DNA of 64,000 nucleotides from positions 124,001-188,000 of the forward strand of contig CAWJCN010000003.1 of the NCBI GenBank assembly GCA_963841415.1. Direction: 5' to 3'. Numbering within the stretch: position 1 is the stretch's first letter; every line of letters starts with the position of its first letter. Below are positions 1 to 9,308 of this stretch, in pieces. The notes below the pieces were generated by a model. It had not been told where the DNA came from and ran no database searches. It worked only from the letters and a program-made list of their open reading frames with translations. This DNA comes from DASUAS01 sp963841415 (GTDB taxonomy: Bacteria; Actinomycetota; Acidimicrobiia; IMCC26256; DASPTH01). The translations under genes and the position numbers were made by a program.

Positions 1-1493
1 AGATCGTCGAGTGCAAGAGCGGCGCGACCTCGTACGAGGACTGCAGCAACGGGTACGGAGGCTTCGCGCCGGTCGCCGCGAACGGCACGTTCTCCACGTC
101 GCTCACGGTGCGCCGCATCCTGCACCTCGAAGGCGGCGACTTCGACTGCGCGAGCGCGCCCGACGCCTGTTCGCTCGTGAGCACGTCGTTCGGCACGCCG
201 CCCGTGGTGGTCGTCAGCCCGATCAGCTTCGACAGCAGCGTCCCGCCGCCACCACCCCCCGCCATCTCGGTCACGCCGAACACCGATCTCGTGCAGGGCC
301 AGACGGTCACCGTCACCGGTGCGAACTTCCCTCCGAGCTCGTTCGTCTCTCTCAGCCAGTGCCTGGAGGGGTCGGAGCCGTTCGGGGACTGCTCGTACGA
401 CGGTTCGTATGTGAACACCGACGAGCACGGCGCGTTCACGACCACGTTCACCGTCCATCGCGGTGTTCCCGACTTCTCGGGCTACCCACCCGACGTCGTC
501 GACTGCGCCAGCGCGCCGGAGACCTGCGAGATCGCGGCCGTCGGCTCCGACTACCAGGACTACGCCGACCAAGCCATCGACTTCGATCCATCCGTGCCGA
601 TCCCGGTGCCCGAAGTCGAAGTGACGCCGCAGTTCGACCTGCCCGACCGCGCGGTCGTGCACGTGCACAGCTCGGGCTTCGCGCCCGGCGAGCGCGTGGT
701 GGTCTCGCAGTGCCCGGCCGACCAGCCCACGTACGGGTTCTCGTGCAGCTCCGGCTTCCAGTACCCGAGCATCCTGACCGCCGACGGCAACGGCGAGGTC
801 GACACCTCGCTCCGCGTGCACCGTGAGCTCACGACGAACGATGGCATCGTCATCGTGCTCGACCAGACCAGTTGTGCGGACTCGGTGGGTGCCTGTGTCA
901 TCCGCGTGCAATCGGTCGACGACCCGCTCGTGCTCAACGACATCCCGCTCGGCTTCGATCCCACCGCAGTCGCACCTCCGCCGACGATCACCACCACCCC
1001 GGCCGGGCCGTTCACCGATGGTCAAGAGGTCACGGTGCACGGTTCGGGCTTCACGCCCAACGCGGTGCTCGGCCTCGCGCAGTGCCAGGCCGGCGTCGAG
1101 CCCCGCGGCGCCACGTGCGATTCGCAGGACAACGGGCTGTACACCCAGTTCAACGCCGACGCCGACGGCAACTTCACCCGGACCGTCACCATGCGCACCC
1201 AGGTGCAGGGCACCGACGGGCCCATCGACTGCAGCGCGGCTGGTTCGTGCGTGCTCTTCGCGGCCAACCGCAGCGACTACGGCGCCGAGCGCGTCTCGAT
1301 ACCGATCGAGTTCGCGACCACCACCACGACCGGCCCCGGCGTCGAGGTGGAGGGCATCTCGCAGACGCGGGCGCTGGCCTTCACCGGTGCCGGTTCGAGC
1401 ACGAGGCCCGCGGCGCTCACCGGGTTCGCGCTCGTGCTCCTCGGCGGAGCGTTGCTCCTGCTCGCCCGCCGGCGCGGGGCCGCTCGTCTCTAG
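1..1493 (+). CDS. Wall-attached protein of tandem neocarzinostatin-like repeats (5' end outside window)
   Basis: The reading frame is open from base 3, so only the C-terminal 496 residues are visible. They form about four repeats (the first partial; later ones near bases 268-600, 612-970 and 988-1315), each opening with a 'VTP....GQ.VTV.GSGF' strand and carrying spaced cysteine pairs followed by an 'F/VHR' strand. This is the pattern of the neocarzinostatin/macromomycin apoprotein beta-sandwich fold. The repeats are followed by a Thr-rich linker, an LPXTG-like LAFTG at bases 1374-1388, a hydrophobic segment and an RRR-containing tail, as in sortase substrates. An exported, wall-linked protein is therefore likely. 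Whether the repeats bind a small molecule or simply act as adhesive stalks cannot be told. Confidence 0.7.
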   Translation, partial: IVECKSGATSYEDCSNGYGGFAPVAANGTFSTSLTVRRILHLEGGDFDCASAPDACSLVSTSFGTPPVVVVSPISFDSSVPPPPPPAISVTPNTDLVQGQTVTVTGANFPPSSFVSLSQCLEGSEPFGDCSYDGSYVNTDEHGAFTTTFTVHRGVPDFSGYPPDVVDCASAPETCEIAAVGSDYQDYADQAIDFDPSVPIPVPEVEVTPQFDLPDRAVVHVHSSGFAPGERVVVSQCPADQPTYGFSCSSGFQYPSILTADGNGEVDTSLRVHRELTTNDGIVIVLDQTSCADSVGACVIRVQSVDDPLVLNDIPLGFDPTAVAPPPTITTTPAGPFTDGQEVTVHGSGFTPNAVLGLAQCQAGVEPRGATCDSQDNGLYTQFNADADGNFTRTVTMRTQVQGTDGPIDCSAAGSCVLFAANRSDYGAERVSIPIEFATTTTTGPGVEVEGISQTRALAFTGAGSSTRPAALTGFALVLLGGALLLLARRRGAARL

Positions 1494-1579
1494 TTTTCCG
1501 CTCTCCGGGCCTTCGGCGCCGGGCCGCTCGGGCCACGGCTCACGGCGGCGCAGGGTACCTGCGCGGCAGGCGTTCGCCT

Positions 1580-2710
1580 CTAGCTGCTCGCCGGCGTCGG
1601 CAGGAGTCGGGGCGCGTCCAGGGCGAACTCGGGCCAGCGCTTGCGCGACTTGGCCGAGAGCTTGTGCATGAGCGCGATGGCGCCGGGGTCGTCGTCACCG
1701 GGGCGGGTCTCGATCCAGCCGTCGCGGACGAGGCCGTCCATCAACTCACGGCCGACATCGGTGCGGACGATGGTGAGCGTCCAGTCGTTGAACGCGCCGA
1801 TCCCACCGGTCGAGATGTCGGCGTGCTCCGCCGCGAAGTCGGGGCACATCTTGCACCCCTCACGGGTCCAGGCGTGGCACTCCTTCAGCGGGATCTCGTG
1901 ATAGTCGCCGTTGTTCATCCAGATCTGGAACACGCCTTTGATGTTCATCTTCTTCATCTCCGACTTCTTCAAGCCGTACTTGGCCTCGAAGAGCTCCTCG
2001 AAGATCGCGTCGTCGAACGTCTTGGAGCACAGCAGACCGATGTTGAGGGCCAGTCGACGCGCGACCTTGCCCGCCTTGCGCTGCTTCATCACCGGCGGCA
2101 CGGACGACTGGCAGCTCATGCCCACCAGCGCGATGCGCTCGGCGCCCGACTCGATGGCATCGAAGTAGGCCATCGTGTTCGCCGAGTAGGTGTAGCGGCT
2201 CCCGGCGGAGGCGATGATCTCCTCTTTGGTACGGGCAACGCCCGGCATCGCCTTCCAGCTGCTGCCGTCACCCTCGAGGTAGCTCACGAGCGCGGCGTCG
2301 ATCAGGTCATGCTCGAGCGCGTACAAGAGGATCGCCGACACCAGCCCGCCGTCCTGGCCGACCTCGGCAAGGACCGGATCCGTCGCCCGGGCCAAGACGA
2401 TGTCCTTGTAGATGCCCGACGGCTCCTCGTTGGTGCGCACCCGGCCGAACATGAACTCGTCGACCTCGGGCTCCCACGCGCGGAACCGAGGGCACGCGCG
2501 CGTGCACGACGTGCAGCTCTTCTCACCGTGGCTGCAGTTCGCCGGACCCCACCCCTCCTCGAGCTGAAACGGCTTGTAGACACCGTCGGTGTCGCGATAG
2601 CCGAGCACATCGTGCGGACACGCGATCACGCAACCGGCACAGCCGGTGCACAGCCCCGATGTCACGACCTCGGAGTAGAGGTGCTTCCAACTCAGCTTCT
2701 CGGGCGGCAT
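1580..2710 (-). CDS. Coenzyme F420 hydrogenase/dehydrogenase beta-subunit (FrhB) family protein
   Basis: 376 residues with two ferredoxin-type cysteine groups at the N-terminus (C21, C24, C27, C31 followed by Pro; C59, C66, C69, C73 followed by Pro), which should bind two [4Fe-4S] clusters. The rest matches the FrhB N- and C-terminal domains that bind FAD and F420 in the family. Members include the F420-reducing hydrogenase beta subunit, F420-dependent sulfite reductase parts and chlorophyllide/hydroxymethyl reductases. The substrate here is unknown. No hydrogenase or partner subunit is adjacent. The start is the ATG at 2710, 97 bp from the divergent metF. A cytoplasmic F420-linked redox enzyme is the inference. 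Confidence 0.75.
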   Translation of the reverse strand: MPPEKLSWKHLYSEVVTSGLCTGCAGCVIACPHDVLGYRDTDGVYKPFQLEEGWGPANCSHGEKSCTSCTRACPRFRAWEPEVDEFMFGRVRTNEEPSGIYKDIVLARATDPVLAEVGQDGGLVSAILLYALEHDLIDAALVSYLEGDGSSWKAMPGVARTKEEIIASAGSRYTYSANTMAYFDAIESGAERIALVGMSCQSSVPPVMKQRKAGKVARRLALNIGLLCSKTFDDAIFEELFEAKYGLKKSEMKKMNIKGVFQIWMNNGDYHEIPLKECHAWTREGCKMCPDFAAEHADISTGGIGAFNDWTLTIVRTDVGRELMDGLVRDGWIETRPGDDDPGAIALMHKLSAKSRKRWPEFALDAPRLLPTPASS

Positions 2711-2807
2711 GCGCCGAGTCTGTCACAGCGCCGTGTCCGGTCCCCAGGCCGGTGCGCGCAGCAATTCACGCGTTTCGTCCTCGCCCGCCCCGGTATCCTG
2801 ACGGGGC

Positions 2808-3665
2808 TTGAAGATCAGCGAGATCCTGCAGACCGGTCCGAGCTTCTCGTTCGAGTTCTTCCCTCCGCGTGACGAGAAGATGGAGACGGTGCTGGCGCAG
2901 ACGCTGCGCGAGCTCGAGGGATTGCACCCCTCCTATGTCTCGGTCACGTACGGGGCCGGTGGCACCACGCGGGAGCGCACGCACGACCTCGTCGTCGGCA
3001 TCGACCGTGACACCTCGATGACCGCCATGGCCCACCTCACCTGCGCCGCGCACACCCGCGCCGAGCTGGTCGAGATCGTCGAGCGCTACCGCGCCGCCGG
3101 CATCGACAACATCCTCGCGTTGGGTGGCGACCCGCCCAAGGACCTGGATCTCCCGCCCGGCGAGCTGCGCTACGCCATCGAGCTGGTCGAGCTCATCCGC
3201 GAGGTCGGCGACTTCTCCGTCGGCGTCGCCGCCCACCCCGAACCGCATCCGCGGTCGCCCAGCCGGGCGAGCGACCGGCGCCACACGGCCGAGAAGCTCG
3301 CCGCCGCCGACTTCGCCATCACCCAGTTCTTCTTCGACGCCGCCCACTACTTCGATCTCGTCGAGAGCCTCCGCGACCTGGGGGTCGAGAAGCCCGTGAT
3401 CGCGGGCGTCATGCCGGCCACCAGCCTCGGCAGCATCAAGCGCATGTCCGAGCTCCAGGGCTCGGAGTTCCCGAAGTGGCTCGCCGACAAGCTCCTCGCG
3501 GTGGGCGACGACCCGGCGTCGGTGCGGGCCGTCGGCATCGCCGAGGCGACGAAGCTCTGCGCAACCCTGCTCGACGGTGGTGCGCCGGGCCTGCACTTCT
3601 ACACGCTCAACCGGTCGACCGCGACCCGCGAGATCTACGAGAACCTGGGGATCGGGTTGTCCTGA
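2808..3665 (+). CDS. metF: 5,10-methylenetetrahydrofolate reductase
   Basis: 285 residues, the usual length of bacterial MetF. The N-terminus contains the typical 'SFEFFPPR' strand, then 'VSVTYGAGG', a 'LTC' segment, 'NILALGGDPP' and a 'GVAAHPEPHP' segment, the conserved strands of the flavin TIM barrel. It reduces methylene-THF to methyl-THF with FAD for methionine synthesis and one-carbon metabolism. The start is the TTG at 2808, which begins the conserved N-terminus directly. It is transcribed away from the FrhB-like gene. A second, shorter MetF-like protein lies at 18401-19168. Confidence 0.93.
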   Translation: MKISEILQTGPSFSFEFFPPRDEKMETVLAQTLRELEGLHPSYVSVTYGAGGTTRERTHDLVVGIDRDTSMTAMAHLTCAAHTRAELVEIVERYRAAGIDNILALGGDPPKDLDLPPGELRYAIELVELIREVGDFSVGVAAHPEPHPRSPSRASDRRHTAEKLAAADFAITQFFFDAAHYFDLVESLRDLGVEKPVIAGVMPATSLGSIKRMSELQGSEFPKWLADKLLAVGDDPASVRAVGIAEATKLCATLLDGGAPGLHFYTLNRSTATREIYENLGIGLS

Positions 3666-3693
3666 CGTCCTGAGGGAAGGTTGACTTGCGCAT

Positions 3694-3712
3694 GAGCTAA
3701 GGCTTCCCTAAG
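3694..3712. promoter_or_regulatory. IdeR/DtxR-type iron box upstream of efeUOB
   Basis: A 19-bp site, TGAGCTAAGGCTTCCCTAA, agrees at 14 of 19 positions with the mycobacterial IdeR consensus (TTAGGTTAGGCTAACCTAA, from memory). It sits 8 bp before the GTG start of efeU inside a larger imperfect palindrome. Iron-dependent repression of the operon is inferred from the match and the neighbouring genes. Confidence 0.6.
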
Positions 3713-3720
3713 CTGCGCTC

Positions 3721-4578
3721 GTGCTTCCCACCTTCGTCATCGGACTCCGCGAGGGCCTCGAGGCCGCGCTGATCGTGGGCATCATCGCCGCGTTCCTCTC
3801 GCAGCAGGGACGGCGTGACGCGCTGCGCTGGATGTGGCTGGGTGTGCTCGTCGCGGTGCTGCTCTGCAGCGGTGCCGCGTGGGCGCTGCACGTCGCCGAG
3901 GAGAACCTGCCCCAGCGCGAGCAGGAGCAGCTGGAGACGGTCATCGCGCTGGCGGCAGTCGGGATGATCAGCTGGATGATCGTCTGGATGCGCCGGCACT
4001 CGGCCGACCTGAAGGGCGACCTCCAGCAGCGCGCCTCGGTGGCGCTGGTCGAGGGCTCCGCCATCGGGCTCGTGGTCATGGCCTTCCTCGCGGTGCTGCG
4101 CGAAGGACTCGAGACCGCGGTGTTCATGCTCGCCGCGTTCCAGCAGTCGGATCGACCCGGCCTCACCGGCACCGGTGCACTGCTCGGCGTCGCGCTCGCG
4201 ATCGTGCTCGGTTACCTGTTGTATCGCGGTGGCGTGAAGATCAACCTGTCGAAATTCTTCCGGGTCACCGGCGTCGTGCTCGTCCTCGTCGGCGCGGGCC
4301 TGCTGGCCTTCGCCGTGCACACCGCCCACGAGGCCGCGTGGTGGAACCTGCTGCTCGGGCGGGCCGTCGACCTCACGTGGCTCATCAAGCCGGGCTCGGT
4401 GCAGTCGGCCCTGATCACCGGCATGTTCGGCATCCAACCCGAACCCACGTGGGGCGAGCTCCTGGCGTTCGCCGCCTACGCGATCCCGATGACGATCTAC
4501 GTCTGTCGCCCCCAACGTCCCCCGGCGCGTGTCGCGGCCACGCCGACCGCCGTCGGCGCCACCGTCGAAACCGTCTGA
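3721..4578 (+). CDS. efeU: FTR1-family iron permease, EfeU
   Basis: 285-residue polytopic membrane protein with two REGLE motifs (residues 10-14 in 'GLREGLEAAL' and again in 'VLREGLETAVF'). These carry the glutamates that bind iron in FTR1/EfeU permeases. About seven hydrophobic segments are visible. It should import iron across the cytoplasmic membrane with EfeO and EfeB, the next two genes. The start is the GTG at 3721, just after an iron box. The spacing to efeO is 35 bp, consistent with one transcript. Confidence 0.92.
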   Translation: MLPTFVIGLREGLEAALIVGIIAAFLSQQGRRDALRWMWLGVLVAVLLCSGAAWALHVAEENLPQREQEQLETVIALAAVGMISWMIVWMRRHSADLKGDLQQRASVALVEGSAIGLVVMAFLAVLREGLETAVFMLAAFQQSDRPGLTGTGALLGVALAIVLGYLLYRGGVKINLSKFFRVTGVVLVLVGAGLLAFAVHTAHEAAWWNLLLGRAVDLTWLIKPGSVQSALITGMFGIQPEPTWGELLAFAAYAIPMTIYVCRPQRPPARVAATPTAVGATVETV

Positions 4579-4613
4579 ACCCGCACCTTCACCTTTCGAG
4601 AGGATCCGCACCG

Positions 4614-5720
4614 ATGTTCCGCAGTACTGGTCGCGCCGTGCTCGTTGCGACCCTGAGCGGCGCCGTACTCGTGGTCGGACTCGGTGCCGACGCCGGCGCC
4701 AAGAGCAACAACGTCAAGGTCGACATCAACGACGACGGGTGCCCGGCGAAGCTCTCGATCAAGTCGGGTCCGACGACGTTCAAGGTCACGAACTCGGGCT
4801 CGGGTGACGTGAGCGAGTTCGAGATCCTCAAGGGCGACAAGATCATCGGCGAGGTCGAGAACGTCGCGCCGGGGCTCAACAAGGAGTTCTCGCTCACGCT
4901 CAAGGCGGGCACGTACACGACCGCGTGTCCCGGAGGCTCGGAGCACAGCAAGGGAAAGCTGATCGTCAAGGGGGCGACGGCCAAGCTCACCGCCGCCGGC
5001 GCGACCGCGGTTGGCCAGTACCGCGAGTACCTCGAAGCGCAGACGGCCGAGCTCGTGACCGCGACCAAGGCGTTCACCGACGCGGTCGACGCCGGCAACC
5101 TGGAGCAGGCGAAGCAGCTCTACGCGCCGTCGCGCGTCGCCTACGAGCGCATCGAGCCCGTCGCCGAGACGTTCGGCGACCTCGATCCGGAGATCGACGC
5201 CCGCGAGGGAGACGTCCCGGCCAAGGAATGGGGTGGCTACCACTACATCGAGAAGAAGCTCTGGATCGACGGCACGACCGAGGGGCTCTCGGAGTACACC
5301 GAGGAGCTGAACGAGCACGTCGAGCGACTCGCGAACCTCGTGAAGGACGTCGACCTCCAGCCCGGCGCGATCGCCAACGGCGCGGTCGAGCTGCTCAACG
5401 AGGTGTCGGCGTCGAAGATCACCGGTGAGGAGGAGCGCTACTCGCACACCGACCTGGTCGACTTCGAGGCCAACGTGCAGGGTGCGCAGGCCGCGTTCGA
5501 AGCGGTGCAGCCGATCCTCGAGAAGAAGGACACCGATCTCGCGGCCGACATCACCGCCAAGTTCACGGCCGTCCTCGCCGCGCTCGACCCCTATCGCAGC
5601 GGTACGACGTTCGTCTCGTACTCCGATCTCACCGAGACCGACACCAAGGCGTTGAGCCAGGCGATCGACGCGCTGGCCGAGCCCTTGTCGCACGTCGGCA
5701 AGGAAGTTGTCTCATCGTGA
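4614..5720 (+). CDS. efeO: Iron uptake protein EfeO (cupredoxin plus imelysin-like M75 domain)
   Basis: 368 residues. The first 27 or so form a signal peptide ending near 'GADAGAKS'. Residues about 30-120 form a cupredoxin-like domain ('CPAKLSIKSGPTTFKV...TACPGG'). The remainder is an imelysin/M75 domain with the GxHxxE motif in 'EWGGYHYIEKKLW', the proposed metal site. EfeO is the extracytoplasmic iron-binding partner of EfeU. The ATG at 4614 was chosen because it opens the signal peptide; the frame is open further upstream without homology. The last base pairs overlap the start of efeB. Confidence 0.9.
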   Translation: MFRSTGRAVLVATLSGAVLVVGLGADAGAKSNNVKVDINDDGCPAKLSIKSGPTTFKVTNSGSGDVSEFEILKGDKIIGEVENVAPGLNKEFSLTLKAGTYTTACPGGSEHSKGKLIVKGATAKLTAAGATAVGQYREYLEAQTAELVTATKAFTDAVDAGNLEQAKQLYAPSRVAYERIEPVAETFGDLDPEIDAREGDVPAKEWGGYHYIEKKLWIDGTTEGLSEYTEELNEHVERLANLVKDVDLQPGAIANGAVELLNEVSASKITGEEERYSHTDLVDFEANVQGAQAAFEAVQPILEKKDTDLAADITAKFTAVLAALDPYRSGTTFVSYSDLTETDTKALSQAIDALAEPLSHVGKEVVSS

Positions 5721-6964
5721 CCCGCGGCCTGAGCCGGCGGCAGTTCCTGGGTGGAACGGTCGTGATCGGCGCCGCCACCACTGCCTCGCTCGTTGCGACG
5801 GAGGGTACCTCCCTCGCAGCCACTCGCTCGGCTGCTTCGCAGAGTTCGCTCGTTGTTCCCTTTCATGGTGCACACCAGGCGGGGATTGTCACGCCGGCAC
5901 AGTCGCGCTTGTTGTTCGCGTCGTTCGACGTCGTCACCGATGACCGCACCGAGCTGGTCGAGCTGCTGCAGGAGTGGACCCGCGCCGCGCGCCGGATGAC
6001 CGCGGGCCACCCGGTCGGCAGCGACAACCGCGATCAGGAGGCGCCGCCCGACGACACCGGTGAGGCCGACGACCTCGGCCCGTCGTCGCTCACCGTCACC
6101 TTCGGCCTCGGCGCGTCGTTGTTCGACCGCCCCGGTGACCCGTTCGGGATCGCGGCGCGCAAGCCCGCGGCGCTGGTGGCGATGCCGACGTTCGCGGGCG
6201 ACGAGATCGATCCCGCGCGCAGTGACGGCGATCTCGCGGTGCAGGCCTGCGCCGAAGACCCCACGGTCTGCTTCCACGCCATCCGCAACCTCACCCGCAT
6301 CGGACGCGGTGTGGTTGCGCTGCGATGGTCGCAGTCGGGATTCGGACGCACGTCGAGCACCGACGCCGGGCAGACCACGCCGCGCAACCTCATGGGCTTC
6401 AAGGACGGCACCAACAACGTCGTGGCCGAAGACACCGCGACCCTGAAGAAGCACGTGTGGGTCGCGGCGGACGACGACCCGGAGTGGATGCGCAACGGGA
6501 GCTACCTCGTGGCTCGGCGCATCCGCATGCTGCTCGAGGTGTGGGACCGGTCGACGCTCGCCGACCAGGAGGCCACCATCGGGCGCGTGAAGGGCAACGG
6601 CGCGCCGATCGGCGGCACCAAGGAACACGAGACGGTGGACCTCACCTCCAAGCGCGACGGCGATCCGGTGATCCCGGTCGACGCGCACATCCGGCTCGCC
6701 GCACCCGAGGAGAACGCCGGGATCCGCCTGCTGCGGCGCGGCTACTCGTTCACCGACGGGATCGATCCGGTCACCAACCAGCTCGACGCGGGGCTCTTCT
6801 TCATCGCCTACCAGCGCGACCCCCGCACCGGGTTCATCCCCGTGCAGGAGAAGCTGCGTACCGACGCACTCAACGAGTACATCCGCCACAACGCCACCGC
6901 GATGTTCGCAGTCCCGCCCGGCGTCGCCGAGGGCGGCTACATCGGCGAGACCCTCTTCGCCTGA
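5717..6964 (+). CDS. efeB: Dyp-type heme peroxidase EfeB, Tat-exported
   Basis: 415 residues starting at the GTG at 5717, overlapping the efeO stop by 4 bp (GTGA). The N-terminus has a twin-arginine signal ('SRRQFLGG' followed by a hydrophobic stretch). The DyP GxxDG motif appears as 'GFKDGT' and a histidine in 'VDAHIRLA' fits the proximal heme ligand. In EfeUOB systems this peroxidase oxidises ferrous iron or releases iron from heme outside the cell. No further gene follows in the operon. The next gene starts about 96 bp downstream. Confidence 0.92.
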   Translation: MTRGLSRRQFLGGTVVIGAATTASLVATEGTSLAATRSAASQSSLVVPFHGAHQAGIVTPAQSRLLFASFDVVTDDRTELVELLQEWTRAARRMTAGHPVGSDNRDQEAPPDDTGEADDLGPSSLTVTFGLGASLFDRPGDPFGIAARKPAALVAMPTFAGDEIDPARSDGDLAVQACAEDPTVCFHAIRNLTRIGRGVVALRWSQSGFGRTSSTDAGQTTPRNLMGFKDGTNNVVAEDTATLKKHVWVAADDDPEWMRNGSYLVARRIRMLLEVWDRSTLADQEATIGRVKGNGAPIGGTKEHETVDLTSKRDGDPVIPVDAHIRLAAPEENAGIRLLRRGYSFTDGIDPVTNQLDAGLFFIAYQRDPRTGFIPVQEKLRTDALNEYIRHNATAMFAVPPGVAEGGYIGETLFA

Positions 6965-7060
6965 CCTTCCCCGTCGCTCGCCGCCGCTCGCCTGAGCGCT
7001 CTGAGGAAACTCGCAGCTTCCCCGGAGTCGAGTCACGGACGACGCGGACACCCTGGTGGG

Positions 7061-8482
7061 ATGAGCGTGACGACGAGGGGCGTGAAGAACGCGTTCCGAA
7101 ACACCATCCGCAGCATCTCGATCACCGCGATCCTGGCGCTGACCATCGCCCTGGCGCTGGTGATGCTCCTGTCGCTGAAGGCCGTGCAGGCCCGGATCGA
7201 CGACGTGAAGTCGAGCGTCGGCAACACCATCACGGTGACGCCGGCCGGCGCCCGGGGCTTCCAAGGCGGAGGTGAACCGCTCACCGCCGCCGAGATCAAG
7301 AAGATCCAGCAGACCGCCCACGTGAAGTCGGTCACCGACACGCTGGAGGACCGCTGGGTCACCGAGGGCAGCAACGCGCCGACGGGACCCAACGGCGAGA
7401 CCGCGGGCACCACCAACCTGCAGTCGGCGATCGACCCCGGCACGCTGGGCAACCGGTTCGGGGGCAACAACAACTCCGAGAGCGGCGCCACGAGCGGCAG
7501 CGCCCCGCAGGGGAACTTCGTGCTGCCGATCACTGTCACCGGCACGACCGCGCCCGACAGCACCGCCGTCTCGGACGTGAACTCGTTCAAGCTCACCGCG
7601 GGCGAGACCATCGACGGCTCGTCCAGCGACTACGTCGCCCTCGTCGGCAAGGCCCTCGCCAAGAAGAACAACCTCTCGGTGGGCTCCACCTTCACGGCCT
7701 ATGGGCAGACCATCACCGTGAAGGGCATCTACGACACCGGCAACACCTTCACGAACGCGGGCGTGATCATGCCGCTGCCTGCGCTGCAGAAGTTGTCGTC
7801 GCAGACGGGTGACATCACCTCGGCGATCGTCACCGTCGACAGCGTCGACCACCTCGACTCGACGGTGAGCGCACTCGAGAAGAAGCTCGGCAACTCGGCC
7901 GACGTCGTGAGCGACGCCAGCCAGTCGGCCGACACGCTGTCGTCGCTCGACAACGTGAAGACCATCGCCACCTACAGCCTCATCGGTGCGCTCGTGGCCG
8001 GCTCGGTCATCATCTTCCTGAGCATGCTGATGATCGTGCGGGAGCGGCGGCGCGAGATCGGCGTGCTCAAGGCGATCGGCTCGTCGAACGCCAAGATCTC
8101 GTGGCAGTTCGTGTCGGAGGCGCTCACGCTCACCGGCATGGCGGCGGTGGTCGGCGTGATCGGCGGCATCATCCTCAGCAACCCGGTGCTCGACGCGCTC
8201 GTGACGGGCAGCTCGAACTCCTCGAACGGACCGACCACGTTCAGCGCGGGACCCGGCGGTCCGCCCGGCGGTGCCACCGGCGGCCCGATCCGCTTCGGCA
8301 ACGGGATCAGCCGTGGCCTCACCAACTTCGGTGACGTGCTGTCGAACGTCCACGCCACCGTCGGCTTCAGCATCCTGCTCTACGGGCTGCTCGCGGCGGT
8401 CCTGATCGCCGTCATCGGTACGGCGTTCCCCTCGTGGCTGATCGCGAAGATCCGCCCCGCCGAAGTGATGAGGACGGAGTAG
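7061..8482 (+). CDS. MacB/FtsX-type ABC transporter permease
   Basis: 473 residues: an N-terminal membrane helix (about 20-40), a large extracytoplasmic MacB-like domain (about 45-300) and three C-terminal helices of the FtsX family beginning near 'TYSLIGALVAGSVIIFLSMLMI'. The 'RERRREIGVLKAIG' loop is the typical coupling segment of this family. A Gly/Asn-rich stretch lies between helices 2 and 3. The gene overlaps nothing but is followed after 2 bp by its ATPase. This is a mechanotransmission-type exporter or lipoprotein/antibiotic efflux permease; the substrate is unknown. Confidence 0.85.
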   Translation: MSVTTRGVKNAFRNTIRSISITAILALTIALALVMLLSLKAVQARIDDVKSSVGNTITVTPAGARGFQGGGEPLTAAEIKKIQQTAHVKSVTDTLEDRWVTEGSNAPTGPNGETAGTTNLQSAIDPGTLGNRFGGNNNSESGATSGSAPQGNFVLPITVTGTTAPDSTAVSDVNSFKLTAGETIDGSSSDYVALVGKALAKKNNLSVGSTFTAYGQTITVKGIYDTGNTFTNAGVIMPLPALQKLSSQTGDITSAIVTVDSVDHLDSTVSALEKKLGNSADVVSDASQSADTLSSLDNVKTIATYSLIGALVAGSVIIFLSMLMIVRERRREIGVLKAIGSSNAKISWQFVSEALTLTGMAAVVGVIGGIILSNPVLDALVTGSSNSSNGPTTFSAGPGGPPGGATGGPIRFGNGISRGLTNFGDVLSNVHATVGFSILLYGLLAAVLIAVIGTAFPSWLIAKIRPAEVMRTE

Positions 8483-8484
8483 TC

Positions 8485-9192
8485 ATGCTGCAGGTCACCG
8501 ATCTCGCCAAGACGTTCGGGTCCGGCGACACCGAGGTGAAGGCCGTCGACGGCGTCAGCTTCACCGTGCCCACCGGAGTGTTCGCCGCCGTGGTCGGGCG
8601 CAGCGGGAGCGGCAAGAGCACGCTGCTCTCGTTGCTGGGCGCGCTCGACAAGCCCACGAGCGGCACCATCGAGGTCGACGGTGAGGTGATCAGCAAGGGG
8701 AGCGACCACCAGCTCATCCGTTATCGCCGCAACCAGATCGGCTTCGTGTTCCAGAGCTACAACCTGATTCCCAACCTCAGCGCGATGCAGAACGTGATGC
8801 TGCCGCTCGAGTTCGCCGGCATCGCAAAGCGTGAACGGCGCGAACGCGCCGCGGCGCTGCTCGACCAGGTGGGGCTCAAGGGTGGGAAACAGCAACGGCG
8901 ACCGGCGAAGCTCTCCGGTGGTGAGCAGCAGCGCGTCGCCATCGCCCGCGCACTGGCCAATCGACCGAAGCTCATCCTGGCCGACGAACCCACCGGCAAC
9001 CTCGACACCAAGACCGGACGCGTCATCGTGAGCCTGCTCCACGGTCTGGCTCGCTCGGAGAACACGACCATCCTCGCCGTCACCCACGACCTCGGCGTAG
9101 CGCAGCGCACGGACATGACCTTCGAGATGGAAGACGGCAAGCTCACCGGCGGTCACGGCGCGGACGAGCTCACGGCCAGCGTTCCTTCCTGA
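8485..9192 (+). CDS. ABC transporter ATP-binding protein (MacB/LolD type)
   Basis: 235 residues with Walker A 'GRSGSGKST', the signature 'LSGGEQQRVAIARAL', Walker B 'LILADEPTGNLD' and a downstream switch histidine in 'AVTHD'. The 'DEPTGNLD' form is typical of the LolCDE/MacB subfamily. The ATG at 8485 was chosen, 2 bp after the permease stop, because it begins directly at the first beta strand. It powers the preceding permease, with which it forms a two-gene operon. Confidence 0.9.
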   Translation: MLQVTDLAKTFGSGDTEVKAVDGVSFTVPTGVFAAVVGRSGSGKSTLLSLLGALDKPTSGTIEVDGEVISKGSDHQLIRYRRNQIGFVFQSYNLIPNLSAMQNVMLPLEFAGIAKRERRERAAALLDQVGLKGGKQQRRPAKLSGGEQQRVAIARALANRPKLILADEPTGNLDTKTGRVIVSLLHGLARSENTTILAVTHDLGVAQRTDMTFEMEDGKLTGGHGADELTASVPS

Positions 9193-9295
9193 CGCCGGTT
9201 GTCGTCGGCGTCATCCGCGGCGACACTGGTCTTCGTACCGGTGCCAGACCGCGGGCAGCTCGACGTGTGGAAGCAGGCGCGAAGCGCCCGAGCAC

Positions 9296-9301
9296 AGGAG
9301 G
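9296..9301 (+). promoter_or_regulatory. Strong ribosome binding site fixing the cupin start
   Basis: A perfect AGGAGG lies 7 nt before the ATG at 9309. It favours that start over the in-frame upstream ATG at 9267. Confidence 0.7.
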
Positions 9302-9308
9302 CTGGGAG

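Noticed and set aside
872..2872. A 666-codon plus-strand frame over the repeat protein and the FrhB-like gene
   Set aside because: Antisense or off-frame to two clear genes on opposite strands; composition is Arg/Ala/His-rich without any motif.
5591..8353. A 920-codon open frame on the minus strand opposite efeB and the ABC permease
   Set aside because: It is an Arg/Asp/His-rich shadow of real plus-strand genes, typical of high-GC DNA, with no recognisable domain.
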